Origin: Labedaea rhizosphaerae
GTDB taxonomy: Bacteria > Actinomycetota > Actinomycetes > Mycobacteriales > Pseudonocardiaceae
Reading direction: 5' to 3'
NCBI RefSeq assembly: GCF_004362825.1
Contig: NZ_SNXZ01000004.1
Location: 372,001-436,000, forward strand
Length of the DNA: 64,000 nt
This document shows, piece by piece, positions 8,750-19,767 of this stretch. Position numbers and translations under genes: made by a program. The notes beneath the pieces are model-generated. The model saw only the letters and a program-made list of their open reading frames with translations. It was not told the origin of the DNA and made no database searches. How positions within the stretch are numbered: position 1 is the stretch's first letter; each line of letters starts with the position of its first letter.

Positions 8750-11700
8750 CTACCGGACCATGCTCCTGATCTGCCTTGCGGCCACCGAGAGCGTGGCCAG
8801 GTCGAGGCGACCGGACGAACGGAGCTCGTCCAGGGCGACCCGGGCCCGGCTCAGCCGGAACTCGTTGGCCTTCTCCCAGATGGTGATCTTGTCCTCGGCG
8901 CTCTCGTCGGGATCGGTCTGGCGCAACACGTCCAGCGTGATCGCCCGCAACGACGAGTACAGGTCGTCGCGCAGGGCCAGCCGGGCCAGGGCGTGCCAGC
9001 GGTTCCCACGCTCCAGCGCGCTGACCGAGGTGAGCATCTGGTCGACGTTCAGGTGGTCGGACAGCGCGTAGTACAGCTCCGCGGTCTCCCGCGCGCTGCG
9101 CTCCACCGCGTACCCGCCCGCCTGCTGCTCGGCGAGCTCGGCCACCTCGATGACGTCGAGCAGGCCGTAGGCGTCGAGCAGCGTGGCCACCCGCGCCGCC
9201 AGCGCGGCGGGCACCCCCGCCGAGACGTAGCGCTCGGTGTCCTCCGCGGCCTCGTCGCGGCCCTGTCCGCGCAGCATCGACGGCACGTCCGGCGCGAGCT
9301 CCCGGACCACCTTGGAGAACCGGTTGATGTCCGCGCCCACGGCCAGCGGCTGGGGGCGGTTGGACAGCAGCCAGCGGGCGGCCCGGTCGAGCAACCGCCG
9401 CGTCTCCAGCACCATCGCGTCGCTGACCTCGGTGGGCACCACGTTGTCCAGCGCGCGGATCTCCTGCCAGAGCGCGGTCAGGTCGAACACCCTGGTGGCC
9501 ACCATGTACGCGCGCACCGCGTCGGTCGCGGTCGCGTTCATCTCCTCGGCGAGGCGGAACGCGTACGAGATGCCCGCGCCGTCGACGACCTCGTTGACCA
9601 GCAGCGTGGCGATGATCTGCCGGTTGAGCGGGTGCGCCGGGATGGCGTCGGCGAAACGCTCACGCAGCTGCGTCGGGAAGTACTCCGGCAGCCTGCGGGC
9701 GAAGACGTCCGCCTCGGGCAGCTCGCTGGCCAGGACCTCTTCCTTGAGCGAGAGCTTGACGTGTGCGAGCAACGTGCACAGCTCCGGTGAGGTCAGGCCG
9801 TCGCCCGCCTTGTCCATGTCGCGGAACGCCTTGCGCGACGGCAAGCCCTCCAGCTTGCGGTCGAGCTTCGCGTTCTTCTCCAGCCAGTCCACCAGGCGGG
9901 CGTGCACCGAGAGCATGGGCCCCGCGTGCGCCCGGCTGACGCCGAGCACGGCGTTCTGGTCGTAGTTGTCCGCGAGCACCAGGTCGGCGACCTCGTCGGT
10001 CATCTCCACCAGCAGCTCGTTGCGCTGCTCCTCGGCCAGCTGCCCCTCCACGACCAGGTGGTCGAGCAGGATCTTGATGTTGACCTCGTGGTCGGAGCAG
10101 TCCACCCCGGCCGAGTTGTCCAGCGCGTCGGTGTTGACCTTGCCGCCGATGCGCGCGAACTCGATGCGGCCGAGCTGGGTCAGGCCCAGGTTGCCGCCCT
10201 CGCCGACGACCTTCACCCGCAACGCGTTGCCGTCGACCCGCAGCGCGTCGTTGGCCTTGTCGCCGACCTCCGCGTGCGTCTCGGTGGAGGCCTTGACGTA
10301 GGTGCCGATGCCGCCGTTCCACAGCAGGTCGACCGGTGCCAGCAGGATCGCCTTCATCAGGTCGGCGGGTGCCAGCTTGCAGGCGCCACCCTCGATGCCC
10401 AGCGCGCGCGCCGCCTGCTCGCTGACCGGGATGGACTTCGCGGCACGCGACCACACCCCGCCGCCCTCGCTGATCAGCGACCGGTCGTAGTCGTCCCACG
10501 AGGAGCGCGGCAGCTCGAAGAGCCTGCGCCGCTCGGCGAACGACGGCGCCGCCACCGGATCCGGGTCGATGAACACGTGCCGGTGGTCGAACGCGGCGAC
10601 CAGCCGGATGTGTTCCGACAGCAGCATCCCGTTGCCGAACACGTCACCGCTCATGTCGCCGACCCCGACGACGGTGAACTCCTGCGCCTGGGTGTCCACG
10701 CCGAGCTCGCGGAAGTGGCGCTTCACGCTCTCCCACGCACCGCGCGCGGTGATGCCCATGGCCTTGTGGTCGTAGCCCACCGAACCACCGGAGGCGAACG
10801 CGTCGCCGAGCCAGAAGCCGTAGCTCTTGGCCACGTCGTTGGCGATGTCGGAGAACGTCGCCGTGCCCTTGTCGGCGGCGACCACCAGGTAGGTGTCGTC
10901 CTCGTCGTAGCGGACCACACCCGGCGCCGGGACCACGGTGCCGGCCGACAGGTTGTCGGTGAGGTCCAGCAGGCCGGAGATGAACATCCGGTAGCAGGCG
11001 ATGCCCTCCGACAGCTGCGCCTCGCGGTCCAGGCTCGGGTCGCCGGTGGGCACCGGCGGGCGCTTCACGACGAACCCGCCCTTCGCGCCGACCGGCACGA
11101 TCACCGCGTTCTTCACCGCCTGCGCCTTGACCAGACCCAGGATCTCGGTGCGGAAGTCCTCGCGGCGGTCGGACCAGCGCAACCCACCGCGCGCGACCGG
11201 GCCGAACCGCAGGTGCACGCCCTCGACCCGCGGCGAGTACACGAAGATCTCGAACCGCGGCCGCGGCTCGGGCAGGTCCGGGATCTCCCGCGGCTCCAGC
11301 TTGACCGCCAGGTAGCTGCGGCCGGTGCCGTCCTCGTCGCGCACGTAGTAGTTGGTGCGCAAGGTCGCCCGGATGACCGTGAGCAGGCTGCGCAGGATCC
11401 GGTCGGCGTCGAGGCTGGTGACCTCGTCGATCATGTCCGTGATGTCCTGGATCAGCGACCGGGTCTGGGTCAGCCGGCTCGACTCGGGCACGCTCGGGTC
11501 GAAGCCGACCTCGAACAGGTGCACCAGCGCGGCCGCGACCTTGGTGTGGCCGAGCACCGCGTCCTCGATGTAGTCCTGGCTGTAGGGCGTGCCGGCCTGG
11601 CGCAGGTAACGCGCGTACGCCCGCAGCACCATCGCCTGCCGCCAGCTCAGCCCGGCCCGCGCGACGAGCGCGTTGAACCGGTCGGACTCGGCCTCACCCC

Positions 11701-13726
11701 GCCAGGTGGCGGCGAACGCCTCCTGGAACCGGATGCGCAGGGTGTCGATCTCCTCGGCCGTGCGGCCCTCGAAGATGCCCGGGTCCAGGCGCAGGCCGAA
11801 GTCGTAGACCCACCAGCGCGACTCGCCCTCGTGGCGCAGCTCGTAGGGCCGCTCGTCGACCACCTCGACGCCCATGTGCTGCAGGACGGGCAGCACGTGC
11901 GAGAGCGAGACGCCCTCACCGGCGAGGTAGATCTTGAACCGCCGCTCCCCCGCCGCCGCGTTCCGCGGCACGTAGAAGCTCATGTCGATGTCGCCGGCCG
12001 CGCGCAGGTCCTGCATGCGGCGCAGGTCCTGCAGCGCGTCGGCCGCCGTGAAGTCCTCCTTGTAGGACTCCGGGAACACCGCGGCGAAGAGCTGGCCCAG
12101 CTCGACCGCCGACTCGCTGCCCGTCGCCGCGATCGCGGTGCCCGGGTCGCTGCGCTCGGCGAGCACGGCCTCGACCATGCGGTCGTCCCAGCCACGCACG
12201 GCCTCGGTGAGCCGCTCCTGGATGCGCGGCACATCCGGCTCGACCCGGCGGCTCGGGTCGGTGTGGACGGTGAAGTGGATCTGGGCGAGCGCCGTCTCAC
12301 CGACCCGCGTCGAGTACTCGAGGCTGGTGCCGCCGAGCTCGTCGAGCAGCACCTCCTGCATCGCCAGACGGGTCGTCGTGGTGTAGCGGTCGCGCGGCAG
12401 GAACACCAGGCACGAGAAGAACCGGCCGTAGGCGTCGGTGCGCAGGAACAGGCGCAGCCGGCGCCGGTCGGCCAGCGCGAGCACGCCGGTGACCGTGGCG
12501 TAGAGGGTTTCGGTGTCGGTGGAGAAGAGCTCCGTGCGCGGCCAGTTCTGGATCACCTCGAGCATCCGCTGCCCGGAGTAGGACTGCAGCGGGAAGCCGG
12601 CGCGGTGGATGACCTCGCGGACCCGGCGCTCGACGACCGGGATGTCCAGCACGTCCTCGTGCAGGCCGTTGGTGGTGAAGACGCCGAGGAAGCGGTGCTC
12701 ACCGGTGACGTTGCCGTCGTTGTCGAAGGTCTTGATGCCGACGTAGTAGGGGTAGATCGAGCGGTACACCGTGGACGGCGCGCTCGCCTCGGTCAGCACC
12801 AGCAGGTTCTTCGACAGCGCCCTGCTCGTGGCATCGGGGCCCGCGGTCAGGCTGCGTGCGGCGAGGCTGTCCTGGCGCAGCACGCCGAGACCGCTGGCCA
12901 GCGCGGCGCGCAGGGCGTGGTCGGCCTCCACCTCGTCGCCGGGCGTGGCCACGAGTTCGTAGTACCGGTAGCCCAGGAACGTGAAGTGGTTCTTGGCCAG
13001 CCAGCGCAGCAGCGCGATGCCGTCCTGGATCTGGTCCTCGGGCAGCGGCGGCGGGTCGGACTCCAGCGAGTCGGCCAGGCCCAGCGCCTGGGTCGCCATC
13101 TTGTCGGTGTCCTCGACGACCTCGCGGACGTCGGTGAGCACGGAGTGCAGGCCGGTCTCGATGTCGCGGCCGCGGTCCGGGTCGGTGACCAGGTCGACCT
13201 CGATGGACATCCAGCTCTCCGCGATGGCGTCCGCGGGCGGGTCGGCCGGGTCCTCACCGGGCAGCACGTCGCGCAGCCCGCCGGTGACGTCCCGGCGCAC
13301 CACGACGATGGGGTGCACGACGCGCTGGACCTGGACGCCGCTGCGCACCAGTTCCGCCGAGACGCTCTCGACCAGGTAGGGCATGTCGTCGGTGACGATC
13401 TGGACGACTGTCCCTTGTGTACTCCAGCCGTCGGCGGCCGCGGTCGGGTTGAGCACCCGCACGGCCGGGCGGCCGGGGACGCGGCGCTCGGCGAGCGCGC
13501 GGTGCGAGCGCACGGCGCCGACGAGGTCGACCGGTTGCTCGCCGATGACCTCCTCCGGCGGGATGTACCGGTAGTAGAGGTGGATCAGGTCGGCAAGATC
13601 GGGCGCGTTCCGCGCGGCGCGGTCGACGAGGTCATCTCGGATCTGTTCGGGGCTGACCGGCCGACCGTTCGGACCATCGCCTTGGTCGGCGCGGTCGGTG
13701 CGGGACGGGACTCCAGTCGAGGTCAT
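8750..13726 (-). CDS. gdh: NAD-specific glutamate dehydrogenase, 180-kDa class
   Basis: Oxidatively deaminates L-glutamate to 2-oxoglutarate with NAD+. 1658 residues, typical of the large actinobacterial/proteobacterial enzymes. Long N-terminal regulatory ACT-like region (MPYLVESVSAELVRSGVQVQ), then the catalytic core around residues 750-1200 with RGGLRWSDRREDFRTE, the substrate Lys region VGAKGGFVVKRPP, and the NAD-binding GVGDMSGDVFGNGML. A helical C-terminal domain follows. ATG 13726 is chosen because the upstream extension to 13780 would run through a hairpin. Orthologue of Rv2476c. In mycobacteria this enzyme is inhibited by the FHA protein GarA; nothing in this window shows that directly. 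Confidence 0.96.
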   Translation of the reverse strand: MTSTGVPSRTDRADQGDGPNGRPVSPEQIRDDLVDRAARNAPDLADLIHLYYRYIPPEEVIGEQPVDLVGAVRSHRALAERRVPGRPAVRVLNPTAAADGWSTQGTVVQIVTDDMPYLVESVSAELVRSGVQVQRVVHPIVVVRRDVTGGLRDVLPGEDPADPPADAIAESWMSIEVDLVTDPDRGRDIETGLHSVLTDVREVVEDTDKMATQALGLADSLESDPPPLPEDQIQDGIALLRWLAKNHFTFLGYRYYELVATPGDEVEADHALRAALASGLGVLRQDSLAARSLTAGPDATSRALSKNLLVLTEASAPSTVYRSIYPYYVGIKTFDNDGNVTGEHRFLGVFTTNGLHEDVLDIPVVERRVREVIHRAGFPLQSYSGQRMLEVIQNWPRTELFSTDTETLYATVTGVLALADRRRLRLFLRTDAYGRFFSCLVFLPRDRYTTTTRLAMQEVLLDELGGTSLEYSTRVGETALAQIHFTVHTDPSRRVEPDVPRIQERLTEAVRGWDDRMVEAVLAERSDPGTAIAATGSESAVELGQLFAAVFPESYKEDFTAADALQDLRRMQDLRAAGDIDMSFYVPRNAAAGERRFKIYLAGEGVSLSHVLPVLQHMGVEVVDERPYELRHEGESRWWVYDFGLRLDPGIFEGRTAEEIDTLRIRFQEAFAATWRGEAESDRFNALVARAGLSWRQAMVLRAYARYLRQAGTPYSQDYIEDAVLGHTKVAAALVHLFEVGFDPSVPESSRLTQTRSLIQDITDMIDEVTSLDADRILRSLLTVIRATLRTNYYVRDEDGTGRSYLAVKLEPREIPDLPEPRPRFEIFVYSPRVEGVHLRFGPVARGGLRWSDRREDFRTEILGLVKAQAVKNAVIVPVGAKGGFVVKRPPVPTGDPSLDREAQLSEGIACYRMFISGLLDLTDNLSAGTVVPAPGVVRYDEDDTYLVVAADKGTATFSDIANDVAKSYGFWLGDAFASGGSVGYDHKAMGITARGAWESVKRHFRELGVDTQAQEFTVVGVGDMSGDVFGNGMLLSEHIRLVAAFDHRHVFIDPDPVAAPSFAERRRLFELPRSSWDDYDRSLISEGGGVWSRAAKSIPVSEQAARALGIEGGACKLAPADLMKAILLAPVDLLWNGGIGTYVKASTETHAEVGDKANDALRVDGNALRVKVVGEGGNLGLTQLGRIEFARIGGKVNTDALDNSAGVDCSDHEVNIKILLDHLVVEGQLAEEQRNELLVEMTDEVADLVLADNYDQNAVLGVSRAHAGPMLSVHARLVDWLEKNAKLDRKLEGLPSRKAFRDMDKAGDGLTSPELCTLLAHVKLSLKEEVLASELPEADVFARRLPEYFPTQLRERFADAIPAHPLNRQIIATLLVNEVVDGAGISYAFRLAEEMNATATDAVRAYMVATRVFDLTALWQEIRALDNVVPTEVSDAMVLETRRLLDRAARWLLSNRPQPLAVGADINRFSKVVRELAPDVPSMLRGQGRDEAAEDTERYVSAGVPAALAARVATLLDAYGLLDVIEVAELAEQQAGGYAVERSARETAELYYALSDHLNVDQMLTSVSALERGNRWHALARLALRDDLYSSLRAITLDVLRQTDPDESAEDKITIWEKANEFRLSRARVALDELRSSGRLDLATLSVAARQIRSMVR

Positions 13727-13742
13727 GTCAGGCGGCTCCACG

Positions 13743-13788
13743 CTAGGCGCTTTGTGGGACTCGACTCTGAGCTCCCACAAGCGCCTAG
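13743..13788. promoter_or_regulatory. Long hairpin in the gdh leader
   Basis: CTAGGCGCTTTGTGGGA (13743-13759) pairs with TCCCACAAGCGCCTAG (13773-13788), leaving one bulged base and a 13-nt loop. It is 16 nt upstream of the gdh start codon on the minus strand, so it would fold in the mRNA leader or act as a DNA operator. No U-tract follows. Confidence 0.6.
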
Positions 13789-13837
13789 GGTTTCACACAT
13801 CGCGTCGGCCGCCGCGCCCGGTTGGCCACAGATCGAC

Positions 13838-13904
13838 CCCTGAATCCGCCCTGGATGCGCCCTGCTTGGGCCCTGAATCAGCTCTGAATCGAGGTCTGAA
13901 TCGA
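13838..13904. repeat. Six 11-bp-phased direct repeats (CTGAATC) upstream of gdh
   Basis: CTGAATC or close variants (CTGGATG, CTGCTTG) start at 13840, 13851, 13862, 13873, 13884 and 13896, that is one per 11 bp (last step 12). The array is 112-178 bp upstream of the gdh start in the 219-nt gap after the long repeat protein. Helical phasing suggests a multimeric activator site. SARP-type activators use heptamer repeats at 11-bp spacing, but the heptamer here differs from the known TCGAG-type sites. Confidence 0.7.
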
Positions 13905-13945
13905 GTCGGTTGAGGGGCGGTCCAGTGATCGTTCCGGGGCTGGGT

Positions 13946-16900
13946 TCACCCGTGTGTGCCGTCGGCGGTCCACCGGCCCAGTGGCTCGTCCGGTGACTCG
14001 TCCACGGGGTCGCCCGAGTGACGGTGGCGGCCGCTGGCGGGCTCCTCGGCCTCCTGGCCGGATTGGTAGGCGACCATCGCCTCGGCGAGCAGTTCGGCCA
14101 GCCCCGCGTCCGACCGCGGTTCCCGCCGCTCGTAGGACGGCGCTGGTTCCGCTCGGTCGAAGGAAGCCGACGGCTCCCGCCGTTCAGCGGAGGCCGACTC
14201 CCGCTGTTCGAAGGTAGCTGACGGCTCCCGACGGTCGAAAGAGGCCGATGGCTCCCGCTCGAAGGAGGGCAGCGGATCCCGGCGCTCGAAAGAAGCGGAC
14301 GATTCCCGCTCGAACGAGGGCAACGGCTCCCGGGGCTCCAGGGAGGGTGGCGGTTCCGGCGGCTCAGGCAAGGCCAGCGACGGGGGCGCGATCGGCTCGC
14401 TGCGTAGTTGCGGCCCGTACACCGCGCTGCCGCTGCTGCCGAGGGTGCCCATGTCGAGGTTGCCCGGGCCGGCGAGCTCGTCGGGTTCGGGCTTGCGCCG
14501 GCGTCCGCCCCGTGGGGGCGCGGTGTCGGGCTCCGCTCGGTGCCGACGACCCTCGGGTACGGGCGGAACATCCGGGTTGTCCGGCTTCCGCCGTTTGCCG
14601 GTGCGTTCCGGCTCCTTGGGCTCGGGCGGCGTCGGGTAGTCGTCGGGCTCGGGTGCGGTCGGGTAGTCGTCCGGTTCCGGCGGCACGGGGATCGTGGCCT
14701 CCGGGCCGCTGCCCTGCTCCGCGAACGGCCGCCGCGGCGACTCGGAGGTCAAGGCCCGCAAGAGATCCATGGCCGATTTGCGCAGATCCGCGTAGGAGGT
14801 CTTCGCTTCCGGCGAAGACCGGTCCGGCTGCTCCTCGGACGGCTGGGTGGGCGACGGCGCAGCTTGCGCACCGGACAACGACTCGGACCGACCTGCGGAC
14901 CACTGGTCGAACTGCGCCTCTGCCGTGGAGCGGCCGGACGGCCGCTGCTCCCCCGGCACCGACTCGGCCGATCGACCGTGCTGCGACTCCAACGACTGGG
15001 TGGACAACGGCTCAACTTGCGCACCGGACAACAACTCGGACCGCGCTCCGAGCCACTGGTCGAGCTGCGCCTCCGCCACCGGCCGGCCGGACGCCTGCTG
15101 CTCCCCAGGCAGCGACTCCGCCGATCGACCGTACTGCGACTCCGACGGCGGGGCGGGCAACGGCTCAGCTTGTGCACCGGACAACAACTCAGACCGCCCC
15201 CCGAGCCACCGGTCGAACTGCGCCTCCGCCGTGGAGTGGCCGGACGGTCGCTGCTCCCCCGGCTGGGTGGACAACGGCCCAGTTTGGGCACCGGACAACG
15301 ACTCCGACCGGCCTTCTGGCCGCTGGTCGAACTGTGGCTCCGCCGTGGAGTGGCCGGACGGCCGCTGCTCCCCCGACACCGGCTCGGCCGATCGACCGTG
15401 CTCCGACTCCGACAGCTGGGTCGACAACGGCTCGGCTTGCGCACCGGACAACGACTCCGACCGGCCTCCTGGCCACCGGTCGAACTGTGCCTCTGCCGGG
15501 GAGTGGCCTGGCGGTCGCTGCTCCCCCGACACCGGCTCTGCCGATCGACCGTGCTGCGGCTGCGACGACGGCTGCGACGAGCCGCCGTGCCGCGACGGCG
15601 CTCCTGACGACCGGTCGGCGTCCACTTCGAACCTCGAGCCGGGCAACGGGTCGGACGGTGGTGCCGGCTGGGCGACGGAGTGGGGATCGGGCTTCGGTTC
15701 GGGCGCGCGGGCTGGTTGTGGATCGAGATGGGAGTCGCGCCAGCCGAAGGGGGCGGTGCCGGAGGTGGGGTGCTGCTGTTCGTCCTCGGCCGCTCGCGGG
15801 GCGGGTAGGGCGGTGGCGCGTGACGGTGCGCGTTGTGGCGTTGGCGGGTTCGGCGCCGCCGGGGCCGGGCTGGGTTGGTGCGGGCTGGGTTGGTGTGAGC
15901 TGGGCTTGGTGGCCTTCTGGTTCGGGGTGAGAGGTTCGGTGGGCAGGGTTTCGCCGGTGCCGAAGGTGTCGGCGAGCAGGGTGCGTGCCTGCTCGATCGC
16001 CTGGCGGTGAGTGGTTTCGGCGGCGCGGGCGGCGCGTAGGCACTCCAGGGCCACGTCGAGTTTGCCTTGCTGCTCCTCGACTTCGGCGAGGGTGGTCAGG
16101 GCCTCGGCGAGCAGCGAGTGCACCTCGTGGCGACGGCCCAGCCGCACGGCCTCGGTGAGCAGGGCGTGGCCTTCGGCGGTGCGCCCGGCGGGCAGGTGCA
16201 CGCGGGTCGCGATGGCGAGCATGACCATGCCGACGGCCATCGCCGAGGTGGCGCGGACCGGGGCCGCGGTCAGCGCGGTCGCAAGATCGGTGGCGGCCTT
16301 GCGGTCGCCGGTGTCGAGCAGGGCGAAGATCATCTCGCCGAACAGGCGCGGCCGGGCCAGACCGCCGTCGACGTTGGGGTCGCTGAGGCGGTCGAGCAGG
16401 GCCAGCCCCTCGCGGGCAGCGGCCAGGGCCGATCGGGTGTCGCCGTAGTAGCGCTGGTGCGCGGCCGTCCGGACGCAGACGAGAGCGCGCCGCACGCGCC
16501 GGACATCGGCGTCCAGGCGTTGGTCGGCCGCCAGCAGCCGGTCGGCCTCGGCCAGCATGCCTTCCACGCCGCGGCGCCGGTTGAGGCTGGCCAGGCAGCC
16601 CGCGTACTGGACGAGCGCGTCGGCACGCACGCTCGGCGCCTGCTCGGAATCCAGCACCGGTCGCAGGATCGCCAACGCGACCCGTGGCGCGGCGCTTCGC
16701 CGCGCGCACGCGGCCAGTTCGGTGCGCACGCGGACCGCGGCGCCCGCGGTGAGCGCGCCGCCGGTCAACGCGCTGATCGCCGGTGCCACCGCCTCGGCGT
16801 GGCGGCCGAGTTTGATCAGAGCGGAGACCTCCACCGCCCGGGCGGCCGCCAGCAACGGATCGTGGACGGGCTGGAGCCCGCCCGGCTCGCCGCCCGACTC

Positions 16901-17803
16901 AGGAGCACGACGACGACCACCGGACCCGGCCGCACCCGCGGACTCAGCGACGCCGAAGTCCGGCTCCGCCGCCCGACGACGACCACCCGACCCGGCCACA
17001 CCCGATCCGCCATACGGCGAGTCGGCCGCGCCACTCGATCCAGCAACGCCATAACCCGGCTCGCCACCGACACGGCTCCGGTCATCCCCGCCAGCAACGC
17101 CGAAGTCGGGTTCCGGCGCCCGACGACGACCACCGGACCCGGCCACGCCGCGCCCCGAGTCACTTGTCCCGACCGAGCCGTAACCCGAGTCGGCGCCGGC
17201 GAAGTCGCGCTCCGGCGAGTCGGCCGCGCCACTCGATCCAGCAATGCCATAACCCGGCTCGCCACCGACATGGCTCCGGTCATCCCCACCGGCAACGCCG
17301 AAGTCTGGCTCCGGCGCCCGACGACGACCACCAGACCCGGCCACGCCGGGCCCCGAGTCACTTACCCCGACCGAGCCGTAAACCGAGTCGGGTTCCGGCG
17401 CGCGGCGACGACCGCCCGAGCCGGCGACCCGCGACTCGCCGTACGGCGAGTCCGCCGCACCATGCTCCGAACCACGCTCCGAACCACGCAGCCCGGCAAC
17501 GCCATAGCTCTGCTCGACGCCGACCGGTGGCTCGGGCGCCCGGCGACGGCCACCCGACCCGGCCGCGTACGCATCGGTGCCACCCGGCCGTGCCGCACTG
17601 GCATGGTCGGGAGCGTGCCGACGGCCCGAGGCGGTTGCGTCGGCCGAGCTGTGGGCCGCGTCGCCGTGGGGCGGCGGTGCGTCGCCGATGGCGAGGGCTC
17701 GCCGGGCGAAGACCAAGGCCAGTTCCGGTGCCTTGGTGAGCATCGCCTCGGCCGCGGCGACCAGCGGACGCTGGTCGCCGGGTCCGGGGTGGGCTCCGCT
17801 CAC
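13946..17803 (-). CDS. Long TPR-core protein with repetitive disordered flanks
   Basis: About 1285 residues from GTG 17803, 17 nt after the ettA stop. Layout: a short helical start (PLVAAAEAMLTKAPELALVF); Gly/Arg/Pro-rich disordered region with the repeated block VAGSGGRRRAPEP (residues ~50-310); an all-helical TPR-like domain (~314-620, e.g. LLAEALTTLAEVEEQQGKLD); then ~650 Pro/Ser/Glu/Gln-rich residues containing five ~51-residue repeats and a short helical end (AELLAEAMVAYQSGQ). No signal peptide, TM helix or enzyme motif is visible. Function unknown; a scaffold binding partners through the TPR core is the simplest guess. GTG 17809 is an alternative start. It probably depends on ettA translation because no good ribosome site is visible. 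Confidence 0.75.
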   Translation of the reverse strand: MSGAHPGPGDQRPLVAAAEAMLTKAPELALVFARRALAIGDAPPPHGDAAHSSADATASGRRHAPDHASAARPGGTDAYAAGSGGRRRAPEPPVGVEQSYGVAGLRGSERGSEHGAADSPYGESRVAGSGGRRRAPEPDSVYGSVGVSDSGPGVAGSGGRRRAPEPDFGVAGGDDRSHVGGEPGYGIAGSSGAADSPERDFAGADSGYGSVGTSDSGRGVAGSGGRRRAPEPDFGVAGGDDRSRVGGEPGYGVAGSSGAADSPYGGSGVAGSGGRRRAAEPDFGVAESAGAAGSGGRRRAPESGGEPGGLQPVHDPLLAAARAVEVSALIKLGRHAEAVAPAISALTGGALTAGAAVRVRTELAACARRSAAPRVALAILRPVLDSEQAPSVRADALVQYAGCLASLNRRRGVEGMLAEADRLLAADQRLDADVRRVRRALVCVRTAAHQRYYGDTRSALAAAREGLALLDRLSDPNVDGGLARPRLFGEMIFALLDTGDRKAATDLATALTAAPVRATSAMAVGMVMLAIATRVHLPAGRTAEGHALLTEAVRLGRRHEVHSLLAEALTTLAEVEEQQGKLDVALECLRAARAAETTHRQAIEQARTLLADTFGTGETLPTEPLTPNQKATKPSSHQPSPHQPSPAPAAPNPPTPQRAPSRATALPAPRAAEDEQQHPTSGTAPFGWRDSHLDPQPARAPEPKPDPHSVAQPAPPSDPLPGSRFEVDADRSSGAPSRHGGSSQPSSQPQHGRSAEPVSGEQRPPGHSPAEAQFDRWPGGRSESLSGAQAEPLSTQLSESEHGRSAEPVSGEQRPSGHSTAEPQFDQRPEGRSESLSGAQTGPLSTQPGEQRPSGHSTAEAQFDRWLGGRSELLSGAQAEPLPAPPSESQYGRSAESLPGEQQASGRPVAEAQLDQWLGARSELLSGAQVEPLSTQSLESQHGRSAESVPGEQRPSGRSTAEAQFDQWSAGRSESLSGAQAAPSPTQPSEEQPDRSSPEAKTSYADLRKSAMDLLRALTSESPRRPFAEQGSGPEATIPVPPEPDDYPTAPEPDDYPTPPEPKEPERTGKRRKPDNPDVPPVPEGRRHRAEPDTAPPRGGRRRKPEPDELAGPGNLDMGTLGSSGSAVYGPQLRSEPIAPPSLALPEPPEPPPSLEPREPLPSFERESSASFERRDPLPSFEREPSASFDRREPSATFEQRESASAERREPSASFDRAEPAPSYERREPRSDAGLAELLAEAMVAYQSGQEAEEPASGRHRHSGDPVDESPDEPLGRWTADGTHG
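14830..15580. repeat. Five ~153-bp tandem coding repeats
   Basis: The 51-residue unit starting HGRSAE and containing AEAQFDRW and LSGAQAEPLST occurs five times in a row (one copy shortened by about 10 residues). Copies are strongly similar at DNA level, which indicates recent tandem duplication and probable length variation between strains. Confidence 0.8.
17019..17401. repeat. 198-bp direct duplication within the same gene
   Basis: The segment from about 17019 recurs 198 bp later (17217 onward) with few mismatches, encoding two 66-residue copies that include SGGRRRAPEPDFGVAGG and GSSGAADSP. The period is a multiple of three, so the frame is kept. Confidence 0.8.
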
Positions 17804-17820
17804 CGGCACCGGTGTGCCGC

Positions 17821-19497
<1,677 letters not shown>

Positions 19498-19767
19498 GCT
19501 GCGATCGTAGAGAAGCCGACCAGACGCACTGAGCGCGGAGGTACCGAACGCGGCCGACAGCCACCGGCCGGCTACTCGCCCGCCGGTGCTGTGACGGTCC
19601 GCTGCCTGCACGGTACCGCCGAACGAGCGACCATCGAACGATCATGGGCGCGCGGCGCGCCACCCTTCGGGCTCACCCGTGCGGGTGTCACCTCCCCTCG
19701 GTTGTCAATGTTGTCGCTGTTCGGGCCGCTGCCGGCCGTCGGCGGACGTGTGCTGCCGCCAGGGCGG

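Noticed and set aside
9902-13843. A plus-strand open frame of 1313 codons opposite gdh
   Set aside because: It is the antisense shadow of a well-conserved 1658-residue enzyme; composition (His/Arg/Val-rich) is typical of GC-rich antisense frames.
14830-15580. Repeat array as CRISPR
   Set aside because: Units are coding, about 153 bp, contiguous without unique spacers, and keep the reading frame.
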